The notes: a model not told the origin generated them from the letters alone. A stretch of DNA of 64,000 bases from Shimia sp022448905 (GCF_047126315.1 NZ_CP138953.1:3162001-3226000), one strand, 5' to 3'. Positions 34,790 to 42,004 are shown, numbered from the stretch's first letter. Numbers and translations: made by a program.

Positions 34790-35046
34790 GTTACGTTTGT
34801 TCCGCGACCGTAACACCAACGTAACGCCCACCGTTTCGCCGCAAGTCGCTTGTTTCATTCACTTTTCTGTAGAAAATAGAGTTATGTAACGGTGTTACGG
34901 CTATTCCTAAATATGGCTTCACGTGCACGCACACCTTATGTGTCCCGCCAAAAGCGTAACACCGTAACTTTCTCAAAATGTCAGGAAATTTACACGCCAT
35001 TTCAGACCCTTATGACCGTAACTTAAACCGTTACGATTGCGTTACG
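34790..35046. repeat. Cluster of ten GTTACG/CGTAAC motifs (candidate phage origin or operator array)
   Basis: GTTACG or its complement, or the one-base variant TGTAACG, starts at 34790, 34809, 34820, 34885, 34894, 34955, 34963, 35017, 35030 and 35041, in both orientations. Two copies form a dyad (GTAAC-ggt-GTTAC, 34886-34898). The region is AT-rich, non-coding and adjoins the helicase and primase genes, which fits iterons of a replication origin; control of the nusG-like gene is the alternative. Confidence 0.75.
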
Positions 35047-36931
35047 CTTGCCCCTCCACCGTATCGTTTTCTGTGTCACCCGCGCCCGCCGGTTCTATGA
35101 TTTTTCCACCCGGAAGGAGACGCGCGGGAATGATGAGCCCGCGGGTAAGCCGTCCTGCGACACGCTGCGGCTTGGGTGATGGCGCGACCCCCTTAATGGT
35201 GTCCAAAGCCGCCCTGTGGCCGCCATTGCGCCAGCGTGTGCCGGCCAGAGCGCGGTCTAGGATGGGGTTCTGACCATTTGCGACAAACAGTTCTCGCTCA
35301 TACGGTCTGCCCGGAAGGACACGCAGCCCTAGGCGCCCCAGCAGCTTGTTTTCGTAAACAGGTGGTTTGTCGTCGGAGGTCTGAGAAAGCTCGATGAGTT
35401 CTGCCACCGTAGTGACGCCCCCGTGATCCTTCTGAAGTAGCGAGGCAAATATTGTCCGCAGACACCGCTCGCCCTCACCTTCGTCCTCCGCCTCTTGGGA
35501 CACCTCAACAAGGGGCTGGGCGATGGCCTTGGCCTGTTCCATACGTTTGAAATCGGGTTCTCCCGAGTCGGGATCAACCAAAGGCGCGTCAAACAACATC
35601 AGATCCCACCCCGCCAGAATGGCCCCGATGGTGTCACCGGAGCGCGCGCGCGCACCGAGTTCCTGCACCAAGGCGTTGTAGATCCGGAACGTCTTGTCCC
35701 AGCGTGTCGGCGCTAGATCCAGCATCCGCCGCCAAACGCCCGCGCCCAGCTCCAAAGCATCCTGCTGCAACTCTTCCAGCCACATAGCTTGCATCGTCGG
35801 ATCATCATCGCTTTCGCGCTCAGAGATGTTGAGAATAGTGAAACGAGATCGATCGGCGCTGGTCATCGCTGCCGGAATGACTGACGCCAAGTATCCGGCA
35901 CCGTATAGCTCAAAGCGGATACCGGAATGATCGGCCGTGCCACGCTCCACCTGGGCGCCTTCAGCATCCGACATCAATCGAAACAGCGCGACCACGTCCG
36001 CGCTTGCACCGCTTTCATCGGCTTCCGCCTCATCAAACACCCGCGCAATCGCCTGGCGATTGGTGGTTTGTCGAATGGCGGCTGCACTGGTGGAGTTCTT
36101 AACGCCCGTGGACATGCCCCCAAGCAATGAGGACACGATTTTGGTCAACGTGGTTTTGCCCGAGCCGTGCTTGCCCTTGACATACATGTGTGTCCGCCAG
36201 CTGGGGTATTGCCCCAATGCGGCCTGCCCGACCCAACCGATCATCACGTCGGCATCTGTGGGGCCAGCCCAGCTCCAGAAGCGCTGCAACCGTTCGCGGA
36301 CCCATGCGATGTCATCCGCTTGTGCCGGTTTATCAGCCGGCATCGGCCGGGACGGCACCGCCGGGTAGAGCGCGCGTGAAATCATGCGGCCGTTTCGGCT
36401 CTCGTCCCCTGGAGCCTCGATACTCTCGCCCTTGTGCACGATCGGATGCCCGGACGCGCCGCGCCAGGTACCGGTGTGGCGAATGGGCATTGTGGCGTCA
36501 TAGAGCGGCAGCGCGCTGCAGGCTTGCATCAACGCGTCAGCAGCCCCTGCCAGGTTGAACCCATTGTCTTTACGTCCCTTTGGCTCCGCGATGCTGCCAA
36601 GGTGCCCTATCGGATCGTCGGCACCCGCGACCAAGGCCACGAGGTTGGCACGGTTCGCCATCGCGCCGGCCGACAGCTCCGCCATCTCACCGCGGGCGGT
36701 CAGAAAGTGAAACTTGCCTGCGGCCATGCCAAGCGGTTGAACCGGAAAATCCGACGGCAAGATGCTCTCCCCGTCGCCATCTTCGATCATGGGTGGGCCT
36801 TCCTCGCCAAGATCCAGGTCACCGGGAGAGGAGCGCGGTTCTTCCCGATGATCTGAAACGTCAGGCGCGTCATTCTCGATGGTTTCTGCGGCCGCAAACG
36901 CGCCGCGCACTTTTTCCATGCGATCATCCAT
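35042..36931 (-). CDS. Phage replicative helicase-like ATPase
   Basis: A 629-residue protein. A P-loop GKHGSGKTTLTKI lies near residue 253 and an acidic Walker B-like FDEAEAD about 45 residues later; the fold suggests a D5/SF3- or DUF927-like replicative helicase. The N-terminal 100 residues are acidic and disordered-looking. It is directly downstream of a toprim primase gene, so the pair would replace the single alpha-type primase-helicase of P4. ATG 36931 follows GAGGGCG. Its last codons overlap the iteron cluster. Confidence 0.72.
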   Translation of the reverse strand: MDDRMEKVRGAFAAAETIENDAPDVSDHREEPRSSPGDLDLGEEGPPMIEDGDGESILPSDFPVQPLGMAAGKFHFLTARGEMAELSAGAMANRANLVALVAGADDPIGHLGSIAEPKGRKDNGFNLAGAADALMQACSALPLYDATMPIRHTGTWRGASGHPIVHKGESIEAPGDESRNGRMISRALYPAVPSRPMPADKPAQADDIAWVRERLQRFWSWAGPTDADVMIGWVGQAALGQYPSWRTHMYVKGKHGSGKTTLTKIVSSLLGGMSTGVKNSTSAAAIRQTTNRQAIARVFDEAEADESGASADVVALFRLMSDAEGAQVERGTADHSGIRFELYGAGYLASVIPAAMTSADRSRFTILNISERESDDDPTMQAMWLEELQQDALELGAGVWRRMLDLAPTRWDKTFRIYNALVQELGARARSGDTIGAILAGWDLMLFDAPLVDPDSGEPDFKRMEQAKAIAQPLVEVSQEAEDEGEGERCLRTIFASLLQKDHGGVTTVAELIELSQTSDDKPPVYENKLLGRLGLRVLPGRPYERELFVANGQNPILDRALAGTRWRNGGHRAALDTIKGVAPSPKPQRVAGRLTRGLIIPARLLPGGKIIEPAGAGDTENDTVEGQA

Positions 36932-36944
36932 AGTGCGCCCTCTC

Positions 36945-38105
36945 TTAATGCGCCGCCAGTTGCTCTGGCGGTCGTGTTAGAATGTCGTTCAAGTCGAAAT
37001 TGCCGCCCGGATGCACAAGCTGCGTCTCGATCCCCGGCCTCAAGTTGGCCGCGCGGCGCAGCCCGCTCAGGCATTTGGCGCGGGTCATTTTGGGTTCGCT
37101 GTCGCCGTCCTGGACAAACACCAATCGCTTGACCCATTCCGGCGGAACAAAGGCCTCTGCATCGTCCATTTTTGGCAGGCCAGCGTATTTGAGCCCCCTA
37201 CCGCGCATCATCTTGCCCGACATGTTGCCGAGGTCGACGCCAGCCCAATAGGTCGCATTTTCATAGGGACGCGCGATCATGGCCGTGAGCGTGGTCTCGA
37301 TGCCTTCCGCCATCACCAACGTGGTGCCACCGGCCGCGTCACACAGCGGGATGGCTCCGCCCTTTTTGGAACCAAGCACCTTTTTGGCGTCGTACTTCTT
37401 ACCCTCATAGGTGATTGCAGCTTTGCCTTTAGGCTGATCGAGATCCAGCCAGGTGCGGTGCACCGCCCGACCAACACCGTCAGGCGCCACCACTGCCGCC
37501 ACCATCGCTGGCCCCTCGTGGATTGTGACCCACTCTTGCCGGTCCTTGAACCATTCCGCATAGCGGAGTTTTGGGTGAAACCGCAGGGACTTTGGAATAA
37601 TCGGGAGGAGCGCGCGCGCGATGCCCCGACGCTCAAAATATTCAAGCAATATAGGATGTTGCGACTCATACTTCGCCTCGCGCCAGATCCGACGCGCCGC
37701 GGCAATCGCTTGATCCCGGTACGCATTTTTGTTGGCTTCTACTTGATCCGCCAGGCGCTTCTGCTTCTCTTTGCGCTTGCGCACCACTTCCGGATCAACC
37801 GTCGCCGGCCGATCGCCACACAGCTCTGTCAGCGCATCCGGAAACGACAGCTTCAAAAACTGCTGGGCGAGCGAGATCATATCGCCGCCACCAACACCGC
37901 ACCCTTTGCGGCAGAAGAAGCCTTTGTCTTCGACGTTGATGTTGAACCGATCAGAATCCGATTTGCTGAAATCGCCACACTCAAAACACGGGCCGGTCAG
38001 CCACCCGTTGCGCTCTGTGAGCCCTTTCAGGCCCAGCTTATGCACAACGTAGTGCACCGACATGTCTTTGATTTCATCGATGCGGGGATCTGGTTCTCGG
38101 GTCAC
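36945..38105 (-). CDS. Toprim-domain DNA primase with CHC2-like zinc finger
   Basis: A 386-residue primase. The N-terminal zinc motif is CFECGD with FCRKGCG (about residues 40-70), followed by a basic helical region and a toprim domain with the glutamate in LVMAEGIETTLTA (near 274) and the aspartates in VFVQDGD (near 337). It makes primers for phage DNA replication. It starts at GTG 38105, overlapping the upstream stop, and lies just before the helicase gene. Confidence 0.85.
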   Translation of the reverse strand: MTREPDPRIDEIKDMSVHYVVHKLGLKGLTERNGWLTGPCFECGDFSKSDSDRFNINVEDKGFFCRKGCGVGGGDMISLAQQFLKLSFPDALTELCGDRPATVDPEVVRKRKEKQKRLADQVEANKNAYRDQAIAAARRIWREAKYESQHPILLEYFERRGIARALLPIIPKSLRFHPKLRYAEWFKDRQEWVTIHEGPAMVAAVVAPDGVGRAVHRTWLDLDQPKGKAAITYEGKKYDAKKVLGSKKGGAIPLCDAAGGTTLVMAEGIETTLTAMIARPYENATYWAGVDLGNMSGKMMRGRGLKYAGLPKMDDAEAFVPPEWVKRLVFVQDGDSEPKMTRAKCLSGLRRAANLRPGIETQLVHPGGNFDLNDILTRPPEQLAAH

Positions 38106-38428
38106 TGCAGGTCCGCCCTTTCACGCCAGGGCGCAGTCTTGGCTTCGAGATCTAACTCTGCCAGCACCTCACTTGGGCGGCGGGGATCAATGTCGCTGGA
38201 CCATTCCAGAACAAATTCCTGCAGCGCCTTGCCGGCGGTGGGCATGTCATGGCGGCTGTCTCGGATGAAGGCGAGCGTTGCTTGCCGCGCGCGTTCATCT
38301 GCGCCCGCATGGGTCAAAAGCATCTCCGCAAGATTGATGTAGTCTCGCTGGCGCACTTCACTATGAATGGCCTTCAAGGCAACCGCATTGGCCGCCAGTC
38401 CAAACGCCGGGCGAGAGATGCAGGTCAT
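38102..38428 (-). CDS. Small prophage early protein, unknown function
   Basis: A 108-residue, mostly helical protein without recognisable motif. It is coupled by ATGA/GTGA overlaps to both neighbours in the leftward early operon that leads into the primase and helicase genes, so a replication-related role is possible. Confidence 0.6.
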   Translation of the reverse strand: MTCISRPAFGLAANAVALKAIHSEVRQRDYINLAEMLLTHAGADERARQATLAFIRDSRHDMPTAGKALQEFVLEWSSDIDPRRPSEVLAELDLEAKTAPWRERADLQ

Positions 38429-38640
38429 GACAACACCTCCTCCAAACGTTCGGCCAGCTTGCGCAGCTGACCCGGCATAGTCGGGGAAACCCCACCCGAA
38501 AACAGAACCTTTTTGCGATCGCTGGACTTAGCAGCCTCTGTAGGTAGAACCGCAAACGTGGCGCCACCCTCGGCAACCGGCCGCAAAACAAAGGTCATAT
38601 GTTCAACAGCAAAATGTTCGGTATGGGTTGGCGCTGTCAC
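38425..38640 (-). CDS. Small prophage early protein, unknown function
   Basis: A 71-residue protein starting at GTG 38640. It has a beta-strand-like first half and a helical C-terminus (LRKLAERLEEVL). It overlaps the next gene by 4 bases. No family recognised. Confidence 0.5.
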   Translation of the reverse strand: MTAPTHTEHFAVEHMTFVLRPVAEGGATFAVLPTEAAKSSDRKKVLFSGGVSPTMPGQLRKLAERLEEVLS

Positions 38641-38642
38641 GG

Positions 38643-38864
38643 CTAGGCCTTCCCAACCAGGCGCTGCGCTTCTTTGAAAGCGGCGACCTTGGCCTCATAG
38701 ACTTTCCCGCCCTTGGATTTCTCGACCAGCCTCTCATAGAACGCAATGCGCGAGGGGATACGATCACACGCGACTTGGTCCTGGTGGAACTGTTTTCCAA
38801 CCACCACAAACCCAGCTGCGGGGTTCACAAGAATTGTATGTCCGGCGTGCTGCACTTCCATCAT
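38643..38864 (-). CDS. Small prophage early protein, unknown function
   Basis: A 73-residue protein beginning MMEVQHAGHTILVNP with a basic helical C-terminus. The tandem ATGs at 38864 and 38861 follow GGGGTG. The open frame extends upstream to 39107, but that part is low-complexity and lacks a good start. Confidence 0.5.
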   Translation of the reverse strand: MMEVQHAGHTILVNPAAGFVVVGKQFHQDQVACDRIPSRIAFYERLVEKSKGGKVYEAKVAAFKEAQRLVGKA

Positions 38865-38976
38865 GCACACCCCGCGATTTTGCTGGCCCGATCTGGAGGG
38901 AGGAGGAAAACAGATCGAGCCAGCAGCAAAGCTGGTAGTCCCGGCGACACCGGAAGAGGATATGTCGCCGCCAGCT

Positions 38977-39114
38977 TCACGTGCGGATCTCCAGCAGGCA
39001 GGAGTACCAAAAACCCAGGCCAAAGAACAAAGCCGCAAGGAACATGGCCACAACGAGCCAACCGGCCCATTCTGGAAATTCGTCTTCAAACATTGGTTTT
39101 TGGTCACGCGTCAT
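38977..39114 (-). CDS. 45-residue single-pass membrane peptide
   Basis: Starts MTRDQKPMFEDEFPEW and has one strong membrane helix (residues 17-40, WAGWLVVAMFLAALFFGLGF). Its ATG at 39114 lies within the last 11 bases of the preceding gene, so it is coupled to it. Such small membrane peptides are common in early phage operons; function unknown. Confidence 0.55.
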   Translation of the reverse strand: MTRDQKPMFEDEFPEWAGWLVVAMFLAALFFGLGFWYSCLLEIRT

Positions 39115-39442
39115 CGGAAACACCTTTCATCGCTACAACAAAGGCGGCTGCCCACCCTGCGATCAGGACGAAGACATCAAAGAAGCCGTCCAGAACCAGG
39201 ACGGACAGCCGACCGGGGGAAAACAATTGAATGATTTGCAAAGCGCAGTAACCCGCCACAAAACAGAGTAGAACGCGGCGAGACTTGCGCGACTGCAGCC
39301 AAACGTGGCAGCCAACATAGCCCATCGCGAAATGCACAAGAGTGTTGCGGATCCATAAGCCTGGGCGCGTGACCAGCTGATCAATCGCCGCCGAGCTCAT
39401 GTCGCTTTTCAAAAGCATGAAGAATTCATCTGCCAAAGACAC
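39104..39442 (-). CDS. Small multi-pass membrane protein of the early operon
   Basis: A 112-residue protein with three hydrophobic segments (about residues 37-53, 62-80 and 87-107). The segment QLFSPGRLSVLVLD faintly recalls VanZ-type proteins (PGR...D), which is not enough for a call. GTG 39442 was chosen because GGGAG lies 8 bases upstream; an ATG nine codons later is the alternative. Confidence 0.55.
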   Translation of the reverse strand: MSLADEFFMLLKSDMSSAAIDQLVTRPGLWIRNTLVHFAMGYVGCHVWLQSRKSRRVLLCFVAGYCALQIIQLFSPGRLSVLVLDGFFDVFVLIAGWAAAFVVAMKGVSDDA

Positions 39443-39860
39443 GGGCCGCTCCCTGTACAATTTTGCCTAAAACGGTGTGACGGGACTCGCCGCGCGTCAT
39501 CACTTCCATGACCTTGAAAACGCCCACCATGCAGCCGATGGCAAAGACGATGTCGAAAGGCGCGCTGTGCTCCATTTTGAGCCACCCGCGCACGGTCTTT
39601 TCTGTGACACCCATCACCTCGGAACATCGGCGCGCGACGCCTGCATCGTCGCGGGCGGGGAAAGCCACACGCAACAAGTCGGCAAACCGCTCACGCGCTA
39701 CGTCCTGGAGGCTCACACGATTGATGCGGACATTATTTTCCGGCCCGTCACTGTTGGCGTAGGGAAAATCATCATCGCCGCGGAAAGAAGTTTCCAGACG
39801 TTTGCTGGCATCATCAGGACATGACCCAGACCGAAACATATCGCCCCGCTCATGCCTCAT
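39426..39860 (-). CDS. Helix-turn-helix phage regulator (CII-like position)
   Basis: A 144-residue protein with a disordered, charged first half and a helix-turn-helix in ARRCSEVMGVTEKTVRGWLK (about residues 76-95). It directly follows the Cro-like gene with an ATGA overlap, the place of cII in lambda. It may activate lysogeny promoters or control early genes; no direct evidence for either. Confidence 0.65.
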   Translation of the reverse strand: MRHERGDMFRSGSCPDDASKRLETSFRGDDDFPYANSDGPENNVRINRVSLQDVARERFADLLRVAFPARDDAGVARRCSEVMGVTEKTVRGWLKMEHSAPFDIVFAIGCMVGVFKVMEVMTRGESRHTVLGKIVQGAARVFGR

Positions 39861-40084
39861 GCCGCGTCCTCCGAAGAAGGCGCCTCTTCAGACTGAATGA
39901 AGTTGAACAGATGCAACGGACATTCCTCGCCCACATCCGCGCAAAGTTCTTTGATCACCGGATACCACTTTGCCGGAAAGAGCTTGTCACGGATTGCAGC
40001 ACGCACCGAGTGCTCCGACTTGCCGGTTTTTTCCTGAATCTTTTCGGACCCAACGGCCGCAACGATAGATTTTACATCTGACAT
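39857..40084 (-). CDS. Cro-like transcriptional regulator
   Basis: A 75-residue single-domain HTH protein (VAAVGSEKIQEKTGKSEHSVRAAI, about residues 9-32). It is the first gene of the leftward lytic operon and is divergent from the CI-like gene, with two operator copies in the 85 bases between them. By position it is the lytic repressor of the switch. Confidence 0.75.
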   Translation of the reverse strand: MSDVKSIVAAVGSEKIQEKTGKSEHSVRAAIRDKLFPAKWYPVIKELCADVGEECPLHLFNFIQSEEAPSSEDAA

Positions 40085-40094
40085 GCGCCAGAAA

Positions 40095-40111
40095 TGACAA
40101 CTTTCTTATCA
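40095..40111. promoter_or_regulatory. Immunity operator O1 (TGACAA-N5-TTATCA)
   Basis: Seventeen bases with a 6-5-6 dyad, one mismatch from the perfect form at 41974. It lies 11 bases before the cro-like start, so a bound repressor would block the leftward early promoter. Confidence 0.8.
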
Positions 40112-40137
40112 TTAAGCAAGACAAAAAGTATCGATTG

Positions 40138-40154
40138 TGGCAACTTTCTTGTCA
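40138..40154. promoter_or_regulatory. Immunity operator O2 (TGGCAA-N5-TTGTCA)
   Basis: Second copy, one mismatch from the perfect dyad, with the same CTTTC centre as O1. It ends 15 bases before the ATG of the CI-like gene and touches its ribosome binding site, consistent with autoregulation. Confidence 0.8.
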
Positions 40155-40169
40155 TTGGAGAATGCAGCT

Positions 40170-40439
40170 ATGGACAAGCCCTTTGCAGATATCTCCGCCA
40201 GACTACGCTGGCACCGCGCCCTTCTTGGACTTACACAAGACGAATACGCCGTGAAGGCGAACCTAAAACGCGCCCAGCTCAACAACTGGGAAAACGGCAA
40301 TCACCGGATCGGCTTAGATGGCGCGCGCGCACTCCGGAAAACGTATGGGCTCTCCTTGGACTTCATATACGAAGGCGACATCAATGCGTTGCCAATGAAC
40401 CTTCGAAATGCGTTGCTCGACAAACCCATCGCGAGCTGA
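40170..40439 (+). CDS. CI-like HTH repressor (short, DNA-binding domain only)
   Basis: An 89-residue XRE-family protein; the HTH is in LLGLTQDEYAVKANLKRAQLNNWENG (about residues 20-45). It lacks the C-terminal protease/dimerisation domain of lambda CI, so RecA-triggered self-cleavage is not possible and induction must work another way. ATG 40170 follows GGAG; a longer frame from 40137 would run through operator O2. Its 3' end is overlapped on the other strand by a frame coupled to luxI. Confidence 0.75.
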   Translation: MDKPFADISARLRWHRALLGLTQDEYAVKANLKRAQLNNWENGNHRIGLDGARALRKTYGLSLDFIYEGDINALPMNLRNALLDKPIAS

Positions 40440-40513
40440 TCCAAAAAGTCGATCGTAAAACCGGTTTCCCGCGCCGCCGACATCAAGGCGTCAATTCGTT
40501 CCTGCTCAGTCAT
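40301..40513 (-). CDS. Small frame coupled to luxI and antisense to the repressor gene (uncertain)
   Basis: A 70-codon frame whose ATG at 40513 overlaps the end of luxI (TATGACTGA). The first 27 codons (MTEQERIDALMSAARETGF...) lie outside the repressor gene and look coding; the rest is antisense to the CI-like gene. It may be a truncated remnant that came with the luxI cassette, or a real short gene. Either way the luxI message is read into the antisense strand of the repressor. Confidence 0.35.
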   Translation of the reverse strand: MTEQERIDALMSAARETGFTIDFLDQLAMGLSSNAFRRFIGNALMSPSYMKSKESPYVFRSARAPSKPIR

Positions 40514-41078
40514 AGCGGACCTCGCACTGGAACGCCAAAAAACTACCGTCATGGTTACTCGTAAGCCAACCGATCGGCTGCGGCCTATACCCAAAAACGC
40601 CCATCAACTTCATCAAGCTGGGAGCACCCAGCCCCAAGCAATACTTGGCCCCTTGCCCTTTTAGAAAATCATTAACCCCCTCACAAACCCGCTTAGCACC
40701 CACCCTCGAGCGCGGCGCTGCAATGCGGGTCAATTCCCAAATGTCAGGGTCAGTAGGCGGCGCCTCAAAACACAATTGCGCAGGCATGCCGGGCAACCGC
40801 CCCTCATGCGCATCCTTGATCATATAGGTGTAAGATCCTCCGGGCTGCCGGGCATCCGTCCGGACCAACCTACCTCCAGCAACGACTGAACCACCCTCAA
40901 TGGCCAACACATACACTACATTCTGAAAGCTATCGTATTGCTCAAACTCTAGGCCGCGATGCGTTGGGAGGCTCCAGCCCAGCTCCCCCACAAACACATC
41001 CGTACGCAGTCTTAGGAAATCGACAACCAGATCCCAATCGTCCACGTTGGCGGGAAACCGAAGCACTTTAACGTCCAA
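40506..41078 (-). CDS. luxI: LuxI-type acyl-homoserine-lactone synthase (prophage-encoded)
   Basis: A 190-residue GNAT-like autoinducer synthase. The conserved N-terminal set is present: Arg25, Phe29 and Trp35 in RTDVFVGELGW, Glu44, Asp49 in EQYD and Arg70 in GGRLVRT; Glu115 and Arg118 follow in WELTR. The usual Asp of the D-x-x-D pair is Glu46. It should make an N-acyl-homoserine lactone from AdoMet and an acyl carrier; chain length cannot be told. It begins at TTG 41078 after GAGGAG, divergent from luxR, and reads towards the CI-like gene. GC is lower than in the structural genes. Confidence 0.82.
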   Translation of the reverse strand: MDVKVLRFPANVDDWDLVVDFLRLRTDVFVGELGWSLPTHRGLEFEQYDSFQNVVYVLAIEGGSVVAGGRLVRTDARQPGGSYTYMIKDAHEGRLPGMPAQLCFEAPPTDPDIWELTRIAAPRSRVGAKRVCEGVNDFLKGQGAKYCLGLGAPSLMKLMGVFGYRPQPIGWLTSNHDGSFLAFQCEVRYD

Positions 41079-41136
41079 AATTCACTCTCCTCTAAATTGC
41101 GAACCAAAGGAGGGAAAAAACTTCTTGCACTCAAGC

Positions 41137-41154
41137 ACAGATTTTGAAAACTGT
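41137..41154. promoter_or_regulatory. Dyad ACAG-N10-CTGT between luxI and luxR
   Basis: The only clear longer dyad in the 140-base luxI-luxR gap. Outer arms ACAG and CTGT match perfectly and the inner bases add a TTT/AAA pair. It has the size of a lux box (18-20 bp) but not the classic CTG-N10-CAG orientation, so it is a candidate LuxR site only. Confidence 0.4.
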
Positions 41155-41218
41155 ATTTTATTCAAAAACTTTCAGCGGTGGGGGTTGTACTTTTTTACAA
41201 AACCGAGGGAAGAAAACA

Positions 41219-41878
41219 TTGTTTTACAAAGGTTCCTTAAAGCTCATCCCTGGGCAAGAATACGATTCTCTAATCAAGCCTATCCAGGAGATCGCGGAGG
41301 CGGGCTACACCGTTACGTTGAACTTTCGCTTTGGGCGATACAGCCTAATGGACTGGAGCTATCCAGACGCATGGGCCAAAGAGTACCAATCTTGGTATAA
41401 TCAAATCGGCGACCCTGTCGTTCAATGGGCGCTCTATAACACCGGCAAAATTCGTTGGTCTGAAATCAACAGCAAGGATCCCCTTGGTGTTCTCACCAAG
41501 GCAAAACGTCACGGCATCAACTTTGGCACAGCACACTGCATTGCAGCCGGTCCCGGTCGATCACTGCTTTCCGTAGCTCATTCCACCCGCGAGTTTACCG
41601 ACATTGAAATGCAACATCTGCAACAGTCCTTTCAAAAGATCGTCAATCGCGTTGCCCGTGGAGCCTTCCTTACAGAGAAGGAAATTGAGGTGTTGCGCGC
41701 CTTGGCCTCCGGAATCCGACAAAATGAACTTGCAGGCGAACTCGGCCTAACAAAAGGCGCCATAGCTGCTCGCGTAAAAAAGGCCATGCGCAGCCTGGAT
41801 TGCGAAACCCTTAATCAAGCGATCGCGGTCGCTACAAAATGGGGCTATCTGGACGGACCAGAGCAATCACTGCACTAA
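41219..41878 (+). CDS. luxR: LuxR-type acyl-homoserine-lactone receptor (prophage-encoded)
   Basis: A 219-residue regulator. The autoinducer-binding domain shows the conserved pattern Trp52, Tyr56, Asp65-Pro66 and Trp80 (AWAKEYQSWY, GDPVVQW, KIRWSEI). A LuxR/GerE HTH follows from LTEKEIEVLRALASG (about residues 150-210). TTG 41219 has GAGGGA 8 bases upstream; a TTG at 41144 extends the frame but lacks a ribosome binding site. There is no other start codon, so both lux genes use TTG. It lies in the immunity region facing the rightward operator pair and has its own terminator. GC is clearly below the phage average. Confidence 0.85.
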   Translation: MFYKGSLKLIPGQEYDSLIKPIQEIAEAGYTVTLNFRFGRYSLMDWSYPDAWAKEYQSWYNQIGDPVVQWALYNTGKIRWSEINSKDPLGVLTKAKRHGINFGTAHCIAAGPGRSLLSVAHSTREFTDIEMQHLQQSFQKIVNRVARGAFLTEKEIEVLRALASGIRQNELAGELGLTKGAIAARVKKAMRSLDCETLNQAIAVATKWGYLDGPEQSLH

Positions 41879-41910
41879 GCCCCTTCACACAGAATCAACC
41901 TCGAGATTAG

Positions 41911-41947
41911 CCCCTGCTGGACACGAAACGGCAGGGGTAATTTCTTT
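41911..41947 (+). terminator. Terminator after luxR
   Basis: CCCCTGC (41911-41917) pairs with GCAGGGG (41931-41937), followed by TAATTTCTTT. It isolates luxR transcription from the rightward early operon, so luxR does not simply read into it. Confidence 0.7.
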
Positions 41948-41973
41948 CCTGGTTAGCTAGCGGCAAGCTACTG

Positions 41974-41990
41974 TGACAACTTTCTTGTCA
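41974..41990. promoter_or_regulatory. Immunity operator O3 (perfect TGACAA-N5-TTGTCA)
   Basis: The perfect 6-5-6 dyad with the CTTTC centre shared with O1 and O2. It lies 84 bases upstream of the first gene of the rightward operon. Confidence 0.82.
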
Positions 41991-42004
41991 TTATCTTCTT
42001 GCAA

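Noticed and set aside
34790..35046. CRISPR array
   Set aside because: The repeated units are only 6-7 bases, occur in both orientations and have irregular spacing, and no cas gene is present.
41079..41218. Classical lux box (CTG-N10-CAG) upstream of luxI or luxR
   Set aside because: No match with the classical orientation was found; only the ACAG-N10-CTGT dyad is reported, as a weak candidate.
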